Shown here: in pieces, positions 17,610 through 26,396 of the stretch
Position numbering within the stretch: position 1 is the first letter of the stretch
Layout of the letters: each line of letters begins with the position of its first letter
From: Bacteroidales bacterium
GTDB taxonomy: Bacteria > Bacteroidota > Bacteroidia > Bacteroidales > UBA932
DNA length: 64,000 nt
Assembly (NCBI GenBank): GCA_017614715.1
Contig: JAGABI010000067.1
Location: 31,234 to 95,233, forward strand
Direction: 5' to 3'
Position numbers and translations under genes: made by a program
The notes under the pieces: model-generated
The model's input: only the letters and a program-made list of their open reading frames with translations
The model's database searches: none
Told to the model about the DNA's origin: nothing

Positions 17610-19109
17610 TTATTCGGGCATGTTAGGCAGTGCGAAGCCCTCGCGGTAGGTGTGCTTGATAAGCTCTGCTGCGAAAGCCTGTGCATTGATGGGGTCGGTG
17701 TATTTGTCCTCGAAAGTCGGGTGACCATCGTGTACGCTGAAGCCGTCCTTAACCTTGAACTGAATTGTCTCGTCGGGGTTGATGTTGGTGAACTTCATGT
17801 TCTTGCCGTCCCATGCGAGCTCACGGTTGAGGCCCTGCAGACGAACTGCGAGAACACCCATTACAACCATCTCGTTCAGAGGACCTGCAAACTGGAAGTC
17901 AGACTTGCAAGGTACGCGGTTCTCCTTGGACTCCTTGCAGGCACGGATAAAGTCTGCATGGTGATCCTGGTTCTCAACCTCGCGGGTAACGCTTGCTGCG
18001 GGGATGGGTTTGCCGCTGAGCAGCCAAGGGTTAACGCCGTAGCAGCCGCATACGAGAACGTCCTTGGTTCCGTAGAAGATTGCTGCACCACCGCTCTGGT
18101 TCATGTTCCTGCCGATAGGCCAGCCTGCAGGGAAGTCGGGCTTCAGGCCACCGTCGTACCATGTAACTTCGCACTCAGGCATAGCCACCTTAGGCATATT
18201 GTCACGAGCAGGGAAGCGGAACTTAACTATCTGTGCATTAGGTGCGCAGTCAATCATCAGGTTGGTAGAGCTACCCTGGCATGCGATAGGGCTGCCGAGC
18301 TTGAGGGCGTCAACTACCGGCTGGAGGATGTGGCAAGCCATATCACCGAGTGCGCCGGTACCGAAGTCCCACCAGCCACGCCAGTTCCAGGGGTGATAGA
18401 TGGTGTTGAAAGGACGATACTTGGCAGGGCCGATGAACAGATCCCAGTCGAGAGTGTCGGGGATGGGATCCACGCCTGCAGGAGTCTCAAGACCCTGGGG
18501 CCAGATAGGACGGTCGGTGAAAGCGTCAACCTTGCGAACCTCACCGATGAGACCGCTCTGGATGGCCTCAATCACCTGACGGGTGGAGTTGAGAGATGCA
18601 CCCTGGTTACCCATCTGGGTTGCAAGACCGTTAGCTGCAGCCAGCTTGGTGAGCAGGCGGGTCTCATAAACAGTGTGGGTCAGAGGCTTCTCGCAATATA
18701 CATGCTTGCCCATTGCAAGTGCCTGGGCAGCGATGCAGGCATGAGTGTGGTCTGCAGTACCTACTACTACTGCGTCAAACTCGTTGCCGATCTCGTCGAA
18801 CATCTTGCGGTAATCTTTGTACTTCTTTGCGTTGGGGAAGCGTGCCATCTCGTTGGCAGCATAGTTCCAGTCGCAGTCGCACAATGCAACGATGTTCTGG
18901 GACTCCATACCGTTGATGTCAGCTGCACCACGGCCGCCGATACCTACACCCACGATGTTGAGCCTGTCTGTTGCGGCAGCCTTTTTAGCCTTCTTGGGAG
19001 CTGCTGCTGATGCAGAAGTTGACCAGAACGGAGTAGAAGCGATGGCAGCAGCACCTGCAGCCATTGCGCTTGTTTGAAGGAATGACCTTCTTGACATGTT
19101 TTTACTCAT
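17610..19109 (-). CDS. Gfo/Idh/MocA oxidoreductase with Tat signal (second of two)
   Basis: The first residues carry a twin-arginine signal (SRRSFLQTSAMAAGAAAIA), so a folded, cofactor-loaded enzyme is exported. The Rossmann fold begins at NIVGVGIGGRGAAD (NAD-binding) and the catalytic/substrate loop is YCEKPLTHTVYETR. At 499 aa it is the long Bacteroidota-Planctomycetes type. Such exported enzymes oxidise the C3 hydroxyl of sugars with a tightly bound, recycled NAD. Its neighbours are DUF1080 proteins that would use the 3-keto product. The substrate is not readable. Confidence 0.87.
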   Translation of the reverse strand: MSKNMSRRSFLQTSAMAAGAAAIASTPFWSTSASAAAPKKAKKAAATDRLNIVGVGIGGRGAADINGMESQNIVALCDCDWNYAANEMARFPNAKKYKDYRKMFDEIGNEFDAVVVGTADHTHACIAAQALAMGKHVYCEKPLTHTVYETRLLTKLAAANGLATQMGNQGASLNSTRQVIEAIQSGLIGEVRKVDAFTDRPIWPQGLETPAGVDPIPDTLDWDLFIGPAKYRPFNTIYHPWNWRGWWDFGTGALGDMACHILQPVVDALKLGSPIACQGSSTNLMIDCAPNAQIVKFRFPARDNMPKVAMPECEVTWYDGGLKPDFPAGWPIGRNMNQSGGAAIFYGTKDVLVCGCYGVNPWLLSGKPIPAASVTREVENQDHHADFIRACKESKENRVPCKSDFQFAGPLNEMVVMGVLAVRLQGLNRELAWDGKNMKFTNINPDETIQFKVKDGFSVHDGHPTFEDKYTDPINAQAFAAELIKHTYREGFALPNMPE

Positions 19110-19147
19110 ACTCGGTAAATGTTTATAAAATATTGGTTAATTGTTGT

Positions 19148-22039
19148 TTATAGTCTCTTGACACGTACGTTGCGGATCCACAGGCGGTCGCCGTGACCCA
19201 GGAAGCCGATATAGCCGCTGGTGCGTTTCAGGCCCGGGTGCTCGTTGCCGTCGATGGTGCCGTTCTTGCTGGCCTCTACGATGTCACCCTCGGTGACTAC
19301 CTGACCGTTGACGGTCACGCGGATGTAGCTGCCTTTCATGTAAATCTCCTCGCTGTTCCACTCGCCGACGGGGTTGAGGGCGTCGCGGTTCTTGGCGGGG
19401 ATGATACCGTAGAGCGAGCCGTGGTACTGATAAGGTGCCAGCCAGCCCTTGTAGATATCGTTGTAGTGGTCCAGAATCTGCACCTCGTAACCCTCATAAG
19501 CAGAGTCTCCCACGCCGGGGGAGCGGACACCCACACCGTTATTGGCGCCGGGGGTGAGCTTGAACTCAAAACGATAGATGAAATCGGCATACTCCTCGTT
19601 GGTATAGAGGTCGCCGACCCAGTTGCCACCGCGGCTGCGGCTCTCAACTGCAATGACACCGTCTTTCACGTTATAATCGACTTTGTTGCCATGCCACTTG
19701 TGAAGGCTGGTGCCGTCGAACAGCATCTCAAAGCCCTCTGCCTCCTCTTCCGGAGAGAGCTTGGTGGGCTCTACGCTCGGAAGCTCATGGATGTAAAGGT
19801 CACGGTAAGCGATGCGGCTGCCGTGTGCCTGCAGCTCGATGTATTCCTCAGCGGGGATGGGGAGGTCGCGGTTCCAGTAGTTCTCGAGAACGATGTTGTC
19901 CACTACCAGCTGGCCGTTGAGATAAACGGTGACGCGCTCACCCTGCATCTTGATATAGAAGCTGTTCCACTCGCCAACCGCGTTGTCTGCGATTACCAGA
20001 GGGATGCGCTCTGTCTTCTGGTTGTTATAGAGTCCGCCGCTGCCGACCTGTGCACCAACCCATACGCGGGCGGTGTCCCAGATCTGTACCTGAGGGCAGG
20101 AACGCAGATAGATACCTGCATCACCCTCTTTCTGGCCGGGATAAATCTTCCAGTCGAGATACATCTCAAAGTCTTTGTACTTCTTGGTGGTGCAGAGGTT
20201 GTCGTATGCATGACCTACGAACTCGATGTTGCCGTTTTCAACAACCCAGTTCTCTGCCATCACCTTGTTGGCCTTTGCCTGGGCAGCTGCGAGCTGCTTT
20301 GCAGAGAGCTTGTAACGGAGGAACGGGTCACCCTCGCCATATTCGTTGGTGGGGATCATACCCTGCCAGCCGGTAAGGTCTTTGCCGTTGAACATGGATA
20401 CATAACCGGGATCGTCGGTGGGAACTGCAGCGAGATAATTCTCGATGCGCTGCAAATCGTAAGGATAGTCGCGGCCGGTATCAACGCTCTTGATACGGTT
20501 CATCAGAGCCACGATTTCGGGACCATAGAAGCTGGGGTTGCGGGTTGCAATGTTGCGGATTGCGCTGGCAGCCTCTACCTCAGTGGCCTTGTCATCCAGG
20601 AATTTAGCAGCATACATAATGCCCTGGAATGCGCCGGTCTCACCGATGCGCTCCAGAATTGCGTTCTTCTGGGCAGCTTCAGTAGCATAATCCATTACTG
20701 CGCGGTAGCGGAGCAGGCGCTGCGCGCCAGGTTCCTCAGCAGCCTCCACCTTCTCCATATAGGATGCGATGGCCTTCTCAGTAAGGTCCTTATCAGAAGT
20801 GTTCTTGCTCAGGATGTCGATAATCTGAGGCATGCTTGCCACCTTGATGATCATCGGCCAGTAAGCCGCTTTGCTCTGGGGAGTAACGATATTGTTGCGG
20901 TTGGAGAGAAGCTCGTATTTCTCGGCATCGCTCTTGCCATCCAAAGCAGCCAGGATAGCGTCCTGGATCTTTGCACGGTTCGCCTCACCGCTGCTCTCCA
21001 GCAGGGAGTAGAGGGTCAGCAGGTCATCACCTTCAGCAACTGATGCCAGGGCGGAGAATGCCGCATCGCCAACCTGTTGGCTGTCGTCAAACAGGCTGCC
21101 GAGAACCAGGGACTTGTAGTTGAGAGACTCGCGCTGGCTGATGAGGTTTAGGATTGCCTGTTTGCCGGCATCACCCGCTTTGTCAAAATAGGGAGCCACA
21201 ACATCCGCCACTCTGCCGGGGATGCAGCGCAGGCAGGACTCAGCCAATGCCACATCATTTGCATCGCTGCTGGTGAGCATCTTGGCCATTGTGGGAAGAG
21301 CGCAGCCGCAACCAGATTTGGTGAGAGCCCAAGCAGCTTCCTTGCGGATGCGGGCGTCAGAATCTGAAAGATATGACTTGAAGGTCTTTGCAAGAGACTT
21401 GTCTTTCTGCTCGCCCAGCCACCAGATGAGGTCGGCCTTGTTGTCGAGGCTCTTGACTTTGGGAAGTGCCTCAACGATAGCAGTTTTAGCCGCATCTACA
21501 TTGCTCACCTTGTTGAGCATGTCAAAGAGGGTTACATTGTCCACACCCTTCTTGAGGCTGTTCACGATATCCTTGATCTTGGGTTCCGGGGTTGTGCCGG
21601 GATCCAGTTCAGAGGAGGTGGTAACATTCTTGCCTTCATAGTTGTCGCCAAGGAAGAGGAGCTGGCGGACAAAGAGCTGCTTGATGGTCTCGTCCTTTGT
21701 TTTGTCTGCATAACCCTTGAATGCATCTTTCACATTCTCGAGGGTCTCGCCGCCCATCTCGGTAGCCTTGGTGGTGATGGCGCTCAGGGCAAACTCAACG
21801 GGAACCATGGAGTCGTCCTGCTTCTCCAGCATATTGTAGAGCAGGTCCATACCCTCTTTTCCGGTACCGATGAGCTCGGTGGCAAGCTCGTTATAGAGCT
21901 TCATGTCCTTAGCGGGGAACTTTGCCAGAGCGTCACCAACTACGGTGCTGGCTTTACGCTGACTGGGTTGCGCAAAAATGTTCACCGACATGAACATCAG
22001 CACAACACATAAAATGCTATTAGCTATTATCTTTTTCAT
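19148..22039 (-). CDS. Large exported protein: HEAT-like repeats plus two DUF1080 domains
   Basis: The 963-aa protein starts with a signal peptide (residues 1-24, ending near IFAQPSQ). Residues about 60-540 are alpha-helical HEAT/ARM-like repeats; RIRKEAAWALTKSGCGCALPTMAKML is such a unit. Two DUF1080 sandwiches follow: about 550-755 (FNGKDLTGWQG to YRDLYIHEL) and about 765-963 (FDGTSLHKWHG to WIRNVRVKRL). The domains act on 3-keto-sugars; the repeats may bind a partner. It sits between the two oxidoreductases, and the 146-bp repeat lies just before its start codon. Confidence 0.83.
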   Translation of the reverse strand: MKKIIANSILCVVLMFMSVNIFAQPSQRKASTVVGDALAKFPAKDMKLYNELATELIGTGKEGMDLLYNMLEKQDDSMVPVEFALSAITTKATEMGGETLENVKDAFKGYADKTKDETIKQLFVRQLLFLGDNYEGKNVTTSSELDPGTTPEPKIKDIVNSLKKGVDNVTLFDMLNKVSNVDAAKTAIVEALPKVKSLDNKADLIWWLGEQKDKSLAKTFKSYLSDSDARIRKEAAWALTKSGCGCALPTMAKMLTSSDANDVALAESCLRCIPGRVADVVAPYFDKAGDAGKQAILNLISQRESLNYKSLVLGSLFDDSQQVGDAAFSALASVAEGDDLLTLYSLLESSGEANRAKIQDAILAALDGKSDAEKYELLSNRNNIVTPQSKAAYWPMIIKVASMPQIIDILSKNTSDKDLTEKAIASYMEKVEAAEEPGAQRLLRYRAVMDYATEAAQKNAILERIGETGAFQGIMYAAKFLDDKATEVEAASAIRNIATRNPSFYGPEIVALMNRIKSVDTGRDYPYDLQRIENYLAAVPTDDPGYVSMFNGKDLTGWQGMIPTNEYGEGDPFLRYKLSAKQLAAAQAKANKVMAENWVVENGNIEFVGHAYDNLCTTKKYKDFEMYLDWKIYPGQKEGDAGIYLRSCPQVQIWDTARVWVGAQVGSGGLYNNQKTERIPLVIADNAVGEWNSFYIKMQGERVTVYLNGQLVVDNIVLENYWNRDLPIPAEEYIELQAHGSRIAYRDLYIHELPSVEPTKLSPEEEAEGFEMLFDGTSLHKWHGNKVDYNVKDGVIAVESRSRGGNWVGDLYTNEEYADFIYRFEFKLTPGANNGVGVRSPGVGDSAYEGYEVQILDHYNDIYKGWLAPYQYHGSLYGIIPAKNRDALNPVGEWNSEEIYMKGSYIRVTVNGQVVTEGDIVEASKNGTIDGNEHPGLKRTSGYIGFLGHGDRLWIRNVRVKRL

Positions 22040-22058
22040 AATGATAACTTATCTTATT

Positions 22059-22204
22059 AGAAGCTTTTTTGTAATGGTTAACGATTAGATTTATTGGGAT
22101 GTTTTGAGTGATTTTTCCGACCTGATGAAGGCGCATAGGGGTTCCTATGTAACTGAAGAAGGTTGGGAAAAGCGCCAAAACAGGACATAAAGATTGAAGT
22201 TAAT
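22059..22204 (-). repeat. 146-bp dispersed repeat, copy 2
   Basis: This is the reverse-oriented partner of 13480-13625 (126/146 identical, equal length). It lies between two co-directional operon genes and ends 20 bp before the start of the large DUF1080 protein, in the same orientation to that gene as copy 1 is to its own downstream gene. The core identical in both copies is 22121-22162. Confidence 0.8.
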
Positions 22205-22220
22205 TATTGCAAAAGAGCTT

Positions 22221-23489
22221 CTACAATTTCCATGGAGCGCGCATAGGCTGGTAAACCAGACGGTTGGCGGCATCGTCATTGATGAATTCCTGCTTTTCGG
22301 AGTCGAAGTAGAGGGTGCGGCCAAGCTGCAGCGCCACAGCACCGATGTTGACCAGGGTGCAGCTGCGGTGGCCGTTGATCTCGTTGAGGGCAAATTTCTT
22401 GCGGGTACGTACGCACTCCAGGAAATCGGTCTCCTGAGGCAGCGGATCGGGGAAGTCTGCAAGTTTATCCTTCCAACCGGGGATATCGCATACGAAATTG
22501 TTGTAAACGTTGCCGTTGGGGCCCTGGATATACGGGGTCTTGGGGTCGCCGAAGTCTTCGCCCCAGAGGACGATCTGGCAACCGTCGGCATAGGTGTATT
22601 TAATCTCGCGCCAGGTACCGGCAGCGTCGTAATGCTGCTGGGGAGCGTCAATCTCAACCTTTACAGGGCTCTCGTCGTCCTTGCCCAGCAGATACTGGAC
22701 GGGGTCGAGGTAGTGCTGGCCCATGTCGCCAAGTCCGCCGGCATCGTAGTCCCAATAGCCGCGGAAGGTGTCGTGGCAGCGGTGCTCGTTATACGGCTTG
22801 TAGGGTGCGGGACCCAGCCAGAGGTCGTAATCGAAGTAGCTGGGGATGGGCTGGGGATCAAGATGCTCCTTACCTACCCAGAAGAACTTCCAGTCAAAAC
22901 CGGTGTGCTTGGAAACGGTCACTTTGAGGGGCCATCCCAGCAGACCGCTCTGAACGAGCTTCTTCAGGGGAGCCACCTCTGTGCCGAGGCCGTAGAAGGT
23001 ATCCTCAAAGCGGAACCAGGTGTTAAGTCGGAAAATGGTGTTGTAGCGCTTCATCGCCTCAACAACTCTCTTACCCTCGCCAATGGTACGGGTCATGGGC
23101 TTTTCACACCATACATCCTTGCCAGCCTTGGCAGCCTCGATGGACATTATTGCATGCCAGTGAGGCGGGGTGCAGACGTGTACGATATCCACGTTGGGGT
23201 CGTTGATCAGGTCCATGAAGTCGTGGTAGCAGGCTACCTGGCCGAATCCGGCCTCTTTGGCCATTTTCTCGCCCCTGTCCAGACGGGTCTGGTCAACGTC
23301 GCAAACTGCAACCAGACGGTCAGGCATGTGGAAGTGGTGGCCGCGGCCGATGCCGCCGAAGCCGATGATACCCTTTGTCAGTTGGTCGCTGGGAGCAATG
23401 TAACCTTTACCGCCGAGCACGTGGCGCGGCAAGATGGTGAACGCAGCCACAGCCGCTGTTCCCTTGAGGAATTGTCTTCTGCTTGTCAT
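22221..23489 (-). CDS. Gfo/Idh/MocA oxidoreductase with Tat signal (first of two)
   Basis: This is a 422-aa exported oxidoreductase. The N-terminus TSRRQFLKGTAAVAAF is a Tat signal. NAD-binding begins at GIIGFGGIGRGHHFHM-like sequence (IIGFGGIGRG), and the conserved Lys-Pro loop is WCEKPMTRTIGEGKR. It is only distantly similar to the second oxidoreductase of the operon, so the two may act on different sugars or linkages. It opens the operon; a TAATTTTG element lies 73 nt upstream. Confidence 0.87.
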   Translation of the reverse strand: MTSRRQFLKGTAAVAAFTILPRHVLGGKGYIAPSDQLTKGIIGFGGIGRGHHFHMPDRLVAVCDVDQTRLDRGEKMAKEAGFGQVACYHDFMDLINDPNVDIVHVCTPPHWHAIMSIEAAKAGKDVWCEKPMTRTIGEGKRVVEAMKRYNTIFRLNTWFRFEDTFYGLGTEVAPLKKLVQSGLLGWPLKVTVSKHTGFDWKFFWVGKEHLDPQPIPSYFDYDLWLGPAPYKPYNEHRCHDTFRGYWDYDAGGLGDMGQHYLDPVQYLLGKDDESPVKVEIDAPQQHYDAAGTWREIKYTYADGCQIVLWGEDFGDPKTPYIQGPNGNVYNNFVCDIPGWKDKLADFPDPLPQETDFLECVRTRKKFALNEINGHRSCTLVNIGAVALQLGRTLYFDSEKQEFINDDAANRLVYQPMRAPWKL

Positions 23490-23561
23490 GTCTTTTATTG
23501 TTATTTAACTGATATTAAATCTGTTATATGATATTTCGGTCCGTTTTGGTTCAATATCTGT

Positions 23562-23569
23562 CAAAATTA
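23562..23569 (-). promoter_or_regulatory. -7 promoter element of the sugar-oxidation operon
   Basis: The minus strand reads TAATTTTG, fitting TAnnTTTG, 73 nt before the first gene of the operon. The 5' leader would be about 65 nt. Confidence 0.5.
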
Positions 23570-23616
23570 AGCATTTTTCGTGGAAAAATACGCCCCTATA
23601 AAGAAAAAAGAGAGGA

Positions 23617-24066
23617 TTATTTCCTCTCCATTTCTCTTCTCAAATCTTTCTCTTTAATGGACTCCCGCTTGTCAAACTCCCGCTTGCCCCGGGCAAGGGC
23701 GATTTCAAGCTTTGCGAACCCCTTGTCGCTTATAAAAATCTTCACTGCGACTATGGTCATCCCCTTCTCCCGCGTGGAGCGCTGCAGGCGGCGCAGTTCC
23801 CGCTTGGTGAGCAGCAGTTTGCGGTCACGCATCGGGTCGTGCCGGTTGTAGCTCCCCCACCAGTACTCTGCCACGTTCATATTGCGAACATATAACTCAC
23901 CGCCCACAAAATAGCAGTATGCATCCACAAGGGAGGCCTTCCCGGCCCGGATAGATTTGATCTCGGTACCGGAGAGCACAATGCCGGCCGTGAACTTCTC
24001 GATGAACTCGTAATCAAAGGAAGCCCGGCGGTTTTTTATTACTATGGTGCTCTTTGCCTTTGGCAT
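23617..24066 (-). CDS. smpB: SsrA-binding protein SmpB
   Basis: SmpB binds tmRNA and brings it to stalled ribosomes for trans-translation. From the ATG at 24066 (MPKAKST) the protein has 149 aa, the family norm; an earlier in-frame ATG would add 18 basic residues upstream of the promoter. Family blocks are [45 protein letters not shown] and [28 protein letters not shown] element lies 43 nt upstream. It diverges from miaA. Confidence 0.95.
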   Translation of the reverse strand: MPKAKSTIVIKNRRASFDYEFIEKFTAGIVLSGTEIKSIRAGKASLVDAYCYFVGGELYVRNMNVAEYWWGSYNRHDPMRDRKLLLTKRELRRLQRSTREKGMTIVAVKIFISDKGFAKLEIALARGKREFDKRESIKEKDLRREMERK

Positions 24067-24108
24067 AATCCGCTGTCTGTTTTTCGTAGAGATCGTCTTC
24101 GACGTCCG

Positions 24109-24116
24109 CAAATATA
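24109..24116 (-). promoter_or_regulatory. -7 promoter element of smpB
   Basis: Minus-strand TATATTTG matches TAnnTTTG, 43 nt before the preferred smpB ATG at 24066. It lies downstream of the longer-form start codon, which supports the shorter protein. Confidence 0.55.
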
Positions 24117-24128
24117 GCATAAAAAACG

Positions 24129-24136
24129 TACCTTCG
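24129..24136 (+). promoter_or_regulatory. Possible -7 element of miaA, 4 nt before the start codon
   Basis: TACCTTCG differs from TAnnTTTG at one position and ends 4 nt before the miaA ATG at 24141. If used, the mRNA would begin at or near the start codon. Confidence 0.35.
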
Positions 24137-24140
24137 CAGT

Positions 24141-25007
24141 ATGTTCGAGGAATACGATATCGTTTGCGTGCTGGGGCCCACCGCCTCCGGAAAGACCCGC
24201 TACGCTGTTGACCTGGCCCGCAGGATGGGGGCGGAGATACTCTCTGCCGACTCGCGTCAGGTTTACCGCGGGATGGATATCGGCACCGGAAAGGACCTCG
24301 ATGAATACGGCGATGTCCCCTACCACCTGATTGACATAGTAGATGCCGGCACCAAATACGACATCTACCAGTACCAGCGCGATTTTGAGCGGGCCTACCG
24401 CGACATTATCCAGCGGGGCAAAAGGGCGATAATCTGCGGTGGGAGCGGCCTTTACATAGAGGCGGCCTGCTGCGGCTACTCCCTGCCCGACGTCCCCGCC
24501 GACCCCGCCTTGCGGGCAGAGCTTGAAAAGTATGATGATGAGACCCTTATAGCGCGCCTGGCCAGTCTCAAGACGCTCCACAACCACACTGACTACGACA
24601 CCCGTCGCAGGCTGATCCGCGCCCTGGAAATCGCAATCTGGGAGAGTACCCACCCGGTGGAGCGGAGCGACTATCTCCCCAAAAAAACAAAATTCATCGG
24701 GATCAATGTCTCACGGGAAGAGCGGCGCGCTCGCATTGACCGCCGCCTGGACGAGCGCCTTGATGCTGGGATGATAGATGAGGTCAAACGGCTTCTGGAC
24801 AGCGGCATTGCCCCGGAGGACCTGATTTATTACGGCCTGGAATACAAGTTCGTGACCCGCTACCTGATTGGCGAGCTCACTTATGAAGAGATGAAAAGCG
24901 GCCTCAAGACCGCTATTCATCAATTTGCGAAACGCCAGATGACCTGGTTCCGCGGTATGGAGAGGAGGGGTATAGAGATCGAATGGGTGGACCCTATACG
25001 GTCATAA
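24141..25007 (+). CDS. miaA: tRNA dimethylallyltransferase
   Basis: MiaA adds a dimethylallyl group to A37 of tRNAs that read codons starting with U. The P-loop is GPTASGKT (residues 12-19), followed by the catalytic block [19 protein letters not shown] and by GGSGLYIEA. The 288-aa length is slightly short but complete to the C-terminal QMTWFR block. The 3' end overlaps the convergent frr gene by 14 bp. Some Bacteroidales carry two MiaA paralogues; only one is visible here. Confidence 0.94.
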   Translation: MFEEYDIVCVLGPTASGKTRYAVDLARRMGAEILSADSRQVYRGMDIGTGKDLDEYGDVPYHLIDIVDAGTKYDIYQYQRDFERAYRDIIQRGKRAIICGGSGLYIEAACCGYSLPDVPADPALRAELEKYDDETLIARLASLKTLHNHTDYDTRRRLIRALEIAIWESTHPVERSDYLPKKTKFIGINVSREERRARIDRRLDERLDAGMIDEVKRLLDSGIAPEDLIYYGLEYKFVTRYLIGELTYEEMKSGLKTAIHQFAKRQMTWFRGMERRGIEIEWVDPIRS

Positions 25008-25557
25008 TCTCCTTCTCTTTGGCATCCAGAACCTCATCGACTTTTTTAACAAACTTGTCGGTGAACTTCTGAACCTTCTCCTCGTCGTCTTTCTCCACAT
25101 CTTCCGGCAGACCCTCTTTCTGCAATTTCTTGAGGGACTCCATAGCCTCGCGGCGGGCGTTGCGCACGCTCACCTTTGCAGTTTCACCGGCAGTGCGGGC
25201 CTTCTTGACCAGCTCGCGACGACGCTCCTCTGTGAGCGCGGGGACATTGATGCGGATAACCTCGCCGTTATTCTGGGGGGTGAAGCCCAGGTTGGCGTCC
25301 ATGATAGCCTTCTCAATGGTGTGGATCATGCTCTTGTCCCAAGGCTGGATAAGCATGGTCTTGGCATCGGGAGTAGTTATGTTGGACATCTGGGGCAGCG
25401 GGGTGGCGGCTCCGTAGTAATTAACAATCACAGAAGCAAAAACCTCGGGGTTGGCCTTGCCTGCCCGGTAGGTTTTAAGCTCTTCCTGGAGATGCGTCAC
25501 CGCATCCTCCATCTTGAGTTCCGCAAACTCAAGAACTTCTTTTGCTTTCTCAATCAT
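24994..25557 (-). CDS. frr: Ribosome recycling factor
   Basis: RRF splits the post-termination ribosome with EF-G. The 187-aa product carries the usual blocks: THLQEELKTYRAGKANPEVF near the N-terminus, PWDKSMIHTIEKAIMDANLGFTP in the middle, RINVPALTEERRRELVKKAR and SVRNARREAMESLKK toward the end. It is transcribed with pyrH (18-bp gap), the common pyrH-frr order. Its 3' end overlaps miaA on the other strand. Confidence 0.96.
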   Translation of the reverse strand: MIEKAKEVLEFAELKMEDAVTHLQEELKTYRAGKANPEVFASVIVNYYGAATPLPQMSNITTPDAKTMLIQPWDKSMIHTIEKAIMDANLGFTPQNNGEVIRINVPALTEERRRELVKKARTAGETAKVSVRNARREAMESLKKLQKEGLPEDVEKDDEEKVQKFTDKFVKKVDEVLDAKEKEIMTV

Positions 25558-25575
25558 ATCTGAAACTTTTAAAAA

Positions 25576-26286
25576 TTATCCATTACTAACCACCGTGCCG
25601 AGATCCTTGCCCGCCACGATTCCTTCCAGCGTACCCTCATCCTCCATCTTAAACACAACGATGGGGATGTCGTTCTCGCGGCAAAGGGTAAACGCTGTGG
25701 CGTCCATCACTTTCAAATTGTCTGCCAAAGCCTTTTCAAAGGTGAGGGTATGATATTTCCGGGCATCGGGGTTCTTCATGGGGTCGCTGTCGTACACGCC
25801 ATCTACCTTTGTCCCCTTGAGCAGCGCGTCCGCGCCGATTTCACAGGCACGCAGGGCTGCTGCTGAGTCGGTGGTAAAGAAGGGGTTTCCGGTGCCGCCG
25901 GCGATTATTGCCACGCCGCCGTTCTTCATTACCTCGACCGCCTCGTCGCGCACATAATATTTGCACATAGGCTCTACGCGGGTGCTGGAGAAAACCTCTG
26001 CGGGCACCCCCTCCGCCTTGATGAACAGCGAAAGGCCGATGGAATTGATGATGGTGGCGAGCATGCCCATCTGGTCGCCGCGAACCCGCTCAAAACCGGC
26101 CCCGGCACCCTGCAGGCCGCGGAAAATATTACCGCCGCCGACCACAATCGCCACCTGGGCGCCGCTCTTTGCCACTGCGGCTATCTGACGTGCGAACGTT
26201 GCTATAGTTGCCTCGTCCAAACCCTTCCCGGAGGCTCCTGCAAGGGCCTCTCCGCTGAGTTTGAGAAGAATCCTGTTGTATTTCAT
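25576..26286 (-). CDS. pyrH: Uridylate kinase
   Basis: PyrH phosphorylates UMP to UDP as a cytosolic hexamer of the amino-acid kinase family. From the ATG at 26286 (MKYNRILLKLSGEAL) it has 236 aa; an ATG at 26301 would add five residues. The nucleotide-binding Gly-rich block is VGGGNIFRG, the UMP-binding part contains GTGNPFFTTDSAAALRA, and the Lys in LLKGTKVDGVYDSDP is characteristic. A TACTTTTG element lies 27 nt upstream, in a divergent promoter shared with the cytochrome b gene. Confidence 0.95.
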   Translation of the reverse strand: MKYNRILLKLSGEALAGASGKGLDEATIATFARQIAAVAKSGAQVAIVVGGGNIFRGLQGAGAGFERVRGDQMGMLATIINSIGLSLFIKAEGVPAEVFSSTRVEPMCKYYVRDEAVEVMKNGGVAIIAGGTGNPFFTTDSAAALRACEIGADALLKGTKVDGVYDSDPMKNPDARKYHTLTFEKALADNLKVMDATAFTLCRENDIPIVVFKMEDEGTLEGIVAGKDLGTVVSNG

Positions 26287-26312
26287 AGCTTGGTTTTTCA
26301 ATTAAATTCTAA

Positions 26313-26320
26313 CAAAAGTA
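26313..26320 (-). promoter_or_regulatory. -7 promoter element of pyrH-frr
   Basis: Minus-strand TACTTTTG fits TAnnTTTG and ends 26 nt before the pyrH ATG at 26286. Confidence 0.55.
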
Positions 26321-26352
26321 TTCAAAGATTATGTTATTTACAACTTTAGGGT

Positions 26353-26360
26353 TAACTTTG
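26353..26360 (+). promoter_or_regulatory. -7 promoter element of the cytochrome b gene
   Basis: TAACTTTG fits TAnnTTTG and ends 36 nt before the ATG at 26397. The upstream ATG at 26331 lies before this box and so would not be on the transcript. Confidence 0.55.
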
Positions 26361-26396
26361 CACCACTTAAAGGAAAAAGAAACAAAAATCATAACT

